A stretch of DNA of 64,000 nt, taken from NCBI GenBank assembly GCA_947623455.1, contig OX392542.1, positions 13,523,625 through 13,587,624 of the forward strand, given 5' to 3'. The DNA comes from Mimachlamys varia (Eukaryota; Mollusca; Bivalvia; Pectinida; Pectinidae). The notes under the pieces are model-generated. The model searched no databases, was not told the origin of the DNA, and worked only from the letters and a program-made list of their open reading frames with translations. Shown here in pieces: positions 59,901 to 64,000 of this stretch (the stretch's first letter is position 1; each line of letters starts with the position of its first letter). The translations under genes were made by a program, and so were the position numbers.

Positions 59901-61008
59901 TAGCGTTTGGGAGTGCGGAGGGTTCGGGGGTCGGGCTGGGAGGGTTTGGAGTTCGGGCTGGGGAGGGTTCGGAGTCGGGCTGGGGAGGGTTCGGAGTCGG
60001 GCTGGGGAGGGTTAGTGATGGATGTAGGGTGAAAATGTAAATGGTGGAGGTTATAACAAAACAATACCCCTAAAAAGAAAAGGACAGATCATCATGGCTG
60101 TTTAATAAGCACTAAACAATCATAAGTTGGCTGTAATAGTTTGACATAAACTGACTTAAAAGTATCAGATGTGAAGAGAATGGTTGTGGGAGGGGGTTGG
60201 AAGTTGTTAAACTAGATATAGGGGTTGAAGATTGGGATGTTGGGTTGTTAAACAAAAAGCCGATGTGAAAGTTTGCAAATAAGAAAAAAAAAACCCATAT
60301 AAATTTCTAATGCTCAGGAACTTTGAAGTCCCCTAATGGCCACCGCCTAACCCATATATACAGACATTTACATGGTTATTTATGGTAATCTGGCGTTACT
60401 CGGACATCGAACCGCATAACTTCAGGCCCACATGATGTAACGGAGGGACCTCGCTGGAACGTCCAGCATGTATTTACATACAAACTTCCTTAATGACAAC
60501 ATACTGACCCCAGAAATAGGTGTTGGATTCAGGTGTGTTCGTACTTACGGTATTTAATTAAGCAGATTTACATAATACGTATATATGTATACCGCTACAC
60601 ATATATTATAAGTATACCGTTATACATATCTAGGTATATACCGTCAGTTATTGTTTTGATACTATCGCGAAAAAGTTGATATTGAGCAATTATAATCCAG
60701 GTAAAACTTCGATTCCTGACTAAATTAACGATTTCATACACTTATTTATGCCCAATATGTCAGGAGGTTTTACAATGGTTAAGTATAAGGTTCACATGAA
60801 CATAAAATATGTGCAATAGGCGACGAAAGTGTCAATCAAAATAAAAAGAAAAAAGTCATATCTAAATGAATCTCAGTTTATCATAATATGATTCTATCAC
60901 ATGAAACAATACATGAATTTAACGAAGTATACACAAGTCATGTCTGATACTATTTTAGACACTCACCCTGTCGTTCTTTTCATTCATTTCATATGCCGAG
61001 TTCTTCAT
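35929..61008 (-). CDS. SLC6-family Na+/Cl- dependent amino-acid/neurotransmitter transporter
   Basis: Plasma-membrane symporter with the LeuT fold. Fifteen exons, in order: 60967-61008, 47861-48047, 45948-46079, 45362-45489, 44568-44773, 43323-43461, 42821-42955, 42507-42610, 41537-41661, 41025-41137, 40304-40432, 39200-39299, 38484-38590, 36731-36901, 35929-36057. All phases agree, giving 648 residues, which is normal for SLC6. TM1 (about 44-75) reads [22 protein letters not shown]2 (about 163-230) has paired cysteines and four NxT sequons. TM6 reads [12 protein letters not shown]...SYNKFSNN and carries the Gln and Ser expected for chloride binding. TM7 reads [13 protein letters not shown]. 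The [13 protein letters not shown] wording after TM1 resembles invertebrate nutrient amino-acid transporters and glycine-transporter-like proteins, so the substrate is uncertain. The third glycine of the usual NGGGAF is Ala at the exon 2/3 junction. Several introns hold minisatellites touching splice sites. Confidence 0.93.
36288..36440 (-). mobile_element. tRNA-derived SINE (family S), head-truncated
   Basis: Tail and body (AACGTCCTATTAATAGCCAG, AAGGACGTGCCAG, AGTACCCGGAGAAAAACCAC) without an intact tRNA head. It lies in the last SLC6 intron. Confidence 0.7.
36905..37277. repeat. 20-bp minisatellite, about 18 copies
   Basis: Consensus AAACAAGTAGGTCATACAAT with AAATAAG, ACACAAG and TAATAAG variants in a rough higher-order order. 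It begins directly at the acceptor of SLC6 exon 14 (36902-36904). Confidence 0.93.
38750..38945. repeat. Hairpin-rich MITE-like repeat
   Basis: GATATTTTTCACTCGTGAGAAATATGATATTTTTCACTAGTGAAAAATATC-type stacked palindromes (given here as motif GTGAAAAATATC/GATATTTTTCAC), ending ACTCGTGAAAAATAT near 38925. In SLC6 intron 12. Confidence 0.5.
39417..39807. mobile_element. 383-bp MITE flanked by TTAA
   Basis: The body 39421-39803 starts AGGCCCAATATACGTTACTT and ends AAGTTACGTATATTGGGCCT. The arms are inverted with one mismatch. TTAA sits at each border, as for piggyBac-type target duplications. No ORF; in SLC6 intron 11. Confidence 0.78.
41138..41536. repeat. 41-bp array filling SLC6 intron 9
   Basis: About 9.5 units of AGGTAAACAAATAACCAGTT + AGTAAACAAGACATTTCCTAC (41 bp) occupy the entire 399-bp intron between exons 9 and 10. 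Some units carry CAAGACCGTATC, which is the first 12 nt of exon 10 on the plus strand. Confidence 0.93.
42130..42475. repeat. Diverged local duplication in SLC6 intron 8
   Basis: TTTTTTTTCGGCATACAGTA..AATTTAAATGGTGCAACATATG (42125-42187) is echoed by TTTTTTTTCGAAATACTGTA..AATTTAAAAGGTGCAGCATATG (42348-42398). Confidence 0.6.
44115..44345. mobile_element. Fold-back MITE, family 4 (complex copy)
   Basis: Contains TTCTTCTGGCCCTGAAGCCAG, TTCCTCTTGCCCTTACACCAG and an inverted partner AATGTCCATGTCTGGTTTCAG. It seems to be more than one copy stacked. In SLC6 intron 5. Confidence 0.5.
44376..44550. repeat. 25-bp minisatellite next to SLC6 exon 5 donor
   Basis: About six to seven units of TCAATATTGTGAAAATATGA + ATCGA, ending 18 bp from the exon 5 donor (44566-44567). 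Confidence 0.85.
45519..45660. repeat. 21-bp minisatellite next to SLC6 exon 4 acceptor
   Basis: About seven units of CCAATCAACACCATGGTAAC + A, starting about 30 bp from the acceptor at 45490-45492. Being a multiple of three it stays open in two frames, which creates shadow ORFs. Confidence 0.88.
46300..46590 (+). repeat. Dispersed repeat, family 5
   Basis: GTTTTGTTGACGTTTCGGTATTC (46332-46354) recurs in the same stretch (46532), inverted at 47140-47170 and again at 50722-50740. Probably pieces of one transposon. Confidence 0.45.
47503..47580. repeat. (AAT)n microsatellite plus AAAGCGC repeat
   Basis: (AATAAT)n at about 47499-47518 is followed by TTTATAAAGCGCTCCATATA and CCTAAAGCGCTTCACAGCAT, a common 3'-end type of dispersed repeat in animals. 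Confidence 0.55.
52519..52707. mobile_element. hAT-like MITE (second copy, left end truncated)
   Basis: Right end CTGTGCTTAGTCCCTGTG and inner CAATCATTTCATAGTGTCAT match 31607-31802, and the left arm pairs from ACACTATGAAATGATTG. About 13 bp of the left terminus are missing. Confidence 0.75.
52708..52972 (+). mobile_element. tRNA-derived SINE (family S)
   Basis: Head CGTGGTGACCAAGTGGTAAAG, body CTCCGGCTTTCCTCCACC, tail AGGGCGTTAAATACAAACAA. A TACATGTA-rich insertion widens the middle. It abuts the hAT-like MITE. Confidence 0.75.
53195..53301. repeat. 21-bp AT-rich minisatellite, about 5 copies
   Basis: Unit TATTACTACTTTTTATAAAT + A, with CACG and GACG variants alternating with TACT. Confidence 0.8.
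53675..53770. mobile_element. Fold-back MITE fragment, family 4
   Basis: GATCTTTCTTTAGCCTTGAA...AGATGTCTGGTGTG and GGCCAGAGGAAATTCGTGCTAG match the other copies. This explains most of the 122-codon ORF overlapping it. Confidence 0.5.
54615..54752. mobile_element. 138-bp fold-back MITE
   Basis: GACCCCGCCTTCACGAAACT and its inverted partner GCTCGTGAAAGTGGGGTC, with inner arms CTTCTTAA/TTAAGAAG. Confidence 0.75.
55123..55173. repeat. Small hairpin
   Basis: AGTCATTTCGTCACA and TGTGACGAAATGACT form a perfect 15-bp stem with a 21-nt loop. Confidence 0.7.
55567..55869 (-). CDS. Unrecognised 100-residue ORF in SLC6 intron 1
   Basis: ATG at 55869 follows a CAG that could be an acceptor (GGCTATTCAG|ATGAAG). 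The ORF reads [20 protein letters not shown]... and ends ...[11 protein letters not shown], followed within 4 bp by AATAAA (55558-55563). Composition is mixed and cysteine-bearing (six Cys), not repeat-like, and no dispersed repeat covers it. No membrane segment or family motif was recognised. It could be a last exon, a small intronless gene on the same strand as the host gene, or a transposon relic. Upstream exons were not found. Confidence 0.35.
   Translation of the reverse strand: MKGCGDFMVAYDCSNMYHVGGACATLFLPSTIFYSVDYPFAVHLTKHGFETYKVIQASIEDSIDILERTCLFTTENFVIDRDCDVTFCGYKFVAPPGVPI
56456..56684. mobile_element. Two SINE (family S) pieces in inverted contact
   Basis: 56456-56518 is minus-oriented (ACATGGCAACTGCCCCACG) and 56510-56684 is plus-oriented (GTTCGAAACCAACATGGGGC, then ACGTTCTTAAATGACC). 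They share the GAATTCGAACTCG/CGAGTTCGAA junction, making a perfect inverted B-box pair. Confidence 0.75.
57030..57425. repeat. 22-bp array CGTAATTACGACTTAGTTATCT, left arm
   Basis: About 18 units, each built on the palindrome CGTAATTACG. Occasional 21-bp units use GTATGT instead of GTTATCT. Confidence 0.93.
57432..57909. mobile_element. Nested 474-bp pogo/Tigger-like MITE
   Basis: CAGTGTACCCTCG (57434) and CGAGGGTTCACTG (ending 57907) are terminal inverted repeats flanked by TA on both sides. Inner arms repeat CACCCTCGCATACCGCCA and CACCCTCGTTATACCGCCA. Tip type and TA target fit pogo/Tigger elements. Confidence 0.75.
58243..58522. repeat. 22-bp array, right arm (inverted)
   Basis: About 13 units of AGATAACTAAGTCGTAATTACG, the inverse of the left arm. 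Confidence 0.93.
58850..59420. repeat. 29-bp C-rich minisatellite
   Basis: Core of TCCCCTGGTCCTCAACCCTC + TATACCTCG (29 bp), interleaved with a diverged TAACCCACCTGTATATATCT segment that recurs three times, suggesting a higher-order unit. It creates long false ORFs of Pro/Leu/Tyr-rich repeats. Confidence 0.9.
59885..60015 (+). repeat. G-rich 22-bp minisatellite
   Basis: AGTCGGGCTGGGGAGGGTTC + GG repeats about four times after a G-rich lead. Many GGG runs with short spacers make G-quadruplex formation plausible. Confidence 0.8.
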
Positions 61009-61125
61009 GTTTTCCGATGTAGTATAACCAGTCGGTCCAAGAAATATTAAGTCCAATCAGTAGCGTCTCAAATACAAATTGTGTCTGTTTTCGTCGAAAT
61101 TTCTTTATATATATATATACCACAC
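61009..61125 (-). promoter_or_regulatory. SLC6 gene 5' leader and possible TATA box
   Basis: On the minus strand, a TATATATATATATAAAG run (61103-61119) lies about 95 bp upstream of the ATG at 61008. It could act as a TATA box, giving a leader of roughly 70 nt. It could equally be a plain TA microsatellite. A further unseen 5' exon is possible. Confidence 0.35.
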
Positions 61126-61259
61126 ATTCAGTTACACATCTCTATATAGTACGGCTAACTCAATCAAATGACTTGAGGGCAATTTCTCATCATAAAGTCC
61201 AAACAGCTTTAACCCAACACAGCACAGGTAGTTTTCCGACCGCCTACAAACGCCTGTGT

Positions 61260-62400
61260 GCTCAAGCGTGAATCTAAATATGCATGAGTTGAATTAGATT
61301 GGGCCCCAAATCCTCATACGCATTGTTTGTCGTCTCTTCGCCCCTGTTGTCAAAGTTATTTGAACTGTAATAGAGTATCGGTTTTCCTGTTTCCACATTC
61401 TATATAAATTCCAATCACGTTGCCGAATTTAAAATGCCTGGTCACTTTTGAATACGGTGGGAGGGACTTGGATTCAAATTGAAATAGAATGGACAGGACG
61501 GTTTTGTGTCAAACTTTTCCATGTACATTTTCAATCATGGACATTTCCCCCTTCACTGCAACTGTCATGCGGATACTATGTACATTAAAGGCTTAAATGC
61601 GATTCTCATAGAAAAATAACACCAATCTAACAACTATAATAAAAACATTAAAAATTCAAAGGTTTAATCTTCTTTCAGTGAGTTCATGATACAAACCTTT
61701 TATAACACACGTAAAAATAACATGATTGGCCGAGCTGATCAAAAGTTCTGTTTGATGTGATAAGATATTTCAAAACCCAAAAGTGTTCGTATTCAATATT
61801 TTCAATTCCTTTGACAAAGCACACTGTAAACGTAGTGGACAGTTAAAAATAAAGCATTGCTATTATCGATCGAAATGTGAAATAAACAATTTAATAAGTT
61901 AAAAAAATAAAAAAAAAAAAAACAACAAAAAACTTAGAATGACGATGCTGTAGCCTTAACTGCGACAGGATGTAAATATTTTTTTCTACCAAGAACAATC
62001 GAAGTCATGTTCATATTGTTCTTTACATGCGGAACTTCATTTGCATTAAATTCAAACACAGATGAGACCAGACACAGTCGATTTGATTGACAGCTGTACA
62101 TAGAGGGCGCCTGCAGCGTACGAATAAATCAAATCCAGCGTAACAGCCGGCAACCCCAGACTCAGGCTATAAACTATACGACAGACGTTACGAATATATT
62201 TTCCCCTGAAGATATTTATAGAATTAATAATAAATTGCAGACGGCACAATTGTGTCTGTATGCACTGTTTAGTTTAAACACACCTAGCAAGCTATATACA
62301 ATTCTTGCTTCTTGTAGAATCAGTGTTGGTTTCTCCCGTGTCCCATTTAGAGGAATTATGAGAAACCAAGGATAGACTTGTGATATGAACAACTTGGTAC
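61260..62400. other. Upstream of the SLC6 gene
   Basis: No exon recognised. AT-rich, with an A-rich tract at 61904-61932. Confidence 0.45.
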
Positions 62401-62401
62401 T

Positions 62402-62735
62402 TGTTTATATCGTAAGTGACAGCCGACGCTGGACCCTACGGAGGTCAAGGTCATTCTTCTGTATATATCGTTAGCGAAACTTAACGTTGGGAACTACATA
62501 GTTCAAGGTCATCCTCTTTATAAATCGTAAGTGACAGTTGACGTTCGACTCTACGGAGGTCAAGGTCATTCTTCTGTTTATATCGTAAGCGACAGTTAAC
62601 GTTGGGCCCTACATAGTTCAAGGTCATACTTCTGTATATATCGTAAGCGACAGCCGACGGAGGGCCGTGCAGAGGTCAAGGTCATTCTTCTGTTTATACC
62701 GAAAGTGACAGCTAACGTTGGGCTCAACAAAGTTA
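62402..62735. repeat. 58-bp array carrying TCAAGGTCA
   Basis: Six units of about 58 bp (ATATCGTAAG.GACAG..GACG...). TCAAGGTCA occurs at 62445, 62503, 62560, 62618 and 62676; the sixth unit degenerates. Units alternate GAGGTCAAGG and TAGTTCAAGG, giving a 116-bp dimer. Confidence 0.9.
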
Positions 62736-64000
62736 CCCGGTTGCTGTCGCGTTATGAACGATGCTATAAACCCCCATACTACATTAAAGCATGCAATGAC
62801 ATATACACGAATAAGTTATTTCAAAGGACATACATTTATAAAAAAAAGTGCAATACCACCTAATAAGATGAACTAATATCTGCACTAAGGTTCTATTATA
62901 TGATGCCAAATCCTTCGAGGCTGACTGGAGTGGTATTGAGTAATACAAACACACGGATAAGGAGAAACCCAATAGACGCAGATACGATGTGCATGTATCT
63001 GTCATTGGGAATTAAATTGCTATTTGGACTTTTATCCCCCAGTGAATGTTGACGTCGTTCGAGTTGGTTACAGGTATTATTGACACTGTGCAATTCTCAC
63101 GAACGTAGATCCAGACGGCTAGCTATGTTAATTTTCCTCATATTAATCCAGTGATGTAACTATTGTGCGAAATTAATGGAATGAAAAAACTTAAATAAGA
63201 ATAGTAAGATCGTACAGATCAGAAACCACGCCAACTCGATTTGAATAACCATGTGCATGTAACGAAGACATTATAACTAGCAGTCATATCCCAAGTACAT
63301 TTGAAAAACGATAGACTTATCACAGTATCGTCTTTGAATGTAACGATATATCGTATGGTATAGTATCGCGATACTTTCTTGTGTATCGTATCAATTGGTT
63401 TGCTTGCCCGAATCGCGATGTGCAATCAGTACTTTAATGATGAAGGCGGTTGTTTCCATCAAAATGATCTTATTCCTGTTTTTAATCTTTCAGAAAAGAT
63501 GTGCTCCACAAATGGTACAGACAGGATTGTAAGTTTAACAAATGCCGATGATATTTGCAGTTTAACTCTTTGACTATGCTCGATACAATATCCTGTATTC
63601 AATAATCTTGACCGTTTTATACAGGTACATATTGTTTTTATCGTGATGCCTAGTATATCGCGATACGTATTGTATGGTTTGCATACCGTTGCAGTCATAC
63701 ATGTACACGTATTAAAGGCCTTTCGTGTTGCTGTCGGTCAATGACAACTCCCGGATCCGTCATTGTTGAGGTACACATGCGATTCTTTAAGCAGGATTGC
63801 TTACTTCCGGATCTTAGTATCACAGAGAAATATTCTATGTTTCTACATGATATGATGATGCACGTGTTTTAATATGCTCCTAAGTATGCCTAGTTGTTGA
63901 TGCATCGATTCTTTACTTAAATATGACCTAGATATATTTGGCAGGTGTCGTCGATGAAGCAGAAGTCACTTACTCTTCCGGAACATCTAATATTTTGCAA
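62736..64000. other. Right-edge stretch, no supported gene
   Basis: Holds ATCGCGATAC palindromes at about 63366-63375 and in inverted form at 63657-63666, which may bound a hAT-type repeat. A short minus-strand ORF (62896-63093) and a plus one (63379-63573) are unrecognised. Confidence 0.35.

Larger units (their letters stand above)
48048..60966. other. SLC6 intron 1, 12.9 kb, repeat-rich
   Basis: Bounded by the exon 1 donor GTGAGTGTC and the exon 2 acceptor CCTAG. 48050-52500 is AT-rich with nothing firm beyond the family-5 repeat. 52.5-60.1 kb holds MITEs, SINEs, the fold-back element and minisatellites listed separately. Confidence 0.8.

Overview
The window is animal nuclear DNA. It is AT-rich, with short exons split by GT-AG introns, many tRNA-derived SINEs, fold-back MITEs and minisatellites. 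Protein wording and the SINE type suggest a lophotrochozoan, most likely a bivalve mollusc; that assignment is inference. No prokaryotic, organellar or CRISPR features were seen.

Four protein genes could be assembled exon by exon with consistent splice phases. (1) COPB2 (beta'-COP), minus strand, runs from its ATG at 12858 off the left edge: 14 coding exons, about 628 residues. (2) TMEM107, plus strand, starts 383 bp away, head to head with COPB2, across a short shared promoter with NRF1-like and ETS-like sites. It has two tandem, equal-length, in-frame terminal exons exactly 400 bp apart. (3) MRPL51 (mitochondrial large-subunit protein mL51), minus strand, has three coding exons at 22887-25134. 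(4) An SLC6-family Na+/Cl- dependent transporter, minus strand, has 15 coding exons at 35929-61008 encoding 648 residues; its first intron is about 12.9 kb. A complete tRNA-Ala(AGC) gene lies at 26880-26952, just upstream of MRPL51.

The stretches between and inside the genes are dominated by repeats. 18.6-21.9 kb holds a decayed LINE reverse transcriptase split by a 1.6 kb terminal-inverted-repeat element with its own 176-bp and 128-bp tandem arrays. 26.9-35.9 kb is intergenic, with MITEs (one with a perfect 8-bp target duplication), SINE pieces and a CRE-rich promoter-like patch. SLC6 intron 1 (48.0-60.96 kb) holds a 1.55 kb fold-back element whose arms are 22-bp arrays, a nested TA-flanked MITE, a 29-bp minisatellite and an unrecognised 100-codon ORF. 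61-64 kb holds the SLC6 upstream region and a 58-bp array repeating a nuclear-receptor extended half-site.

The most unusual observations are the duplicated TMEM107 last exon and two arrays (COPB2 intron 10; SLC6 intron 9) whose unit includes the splice-acceptor edge of the neighbouring exon, which multiplies acceptor-like sequences.
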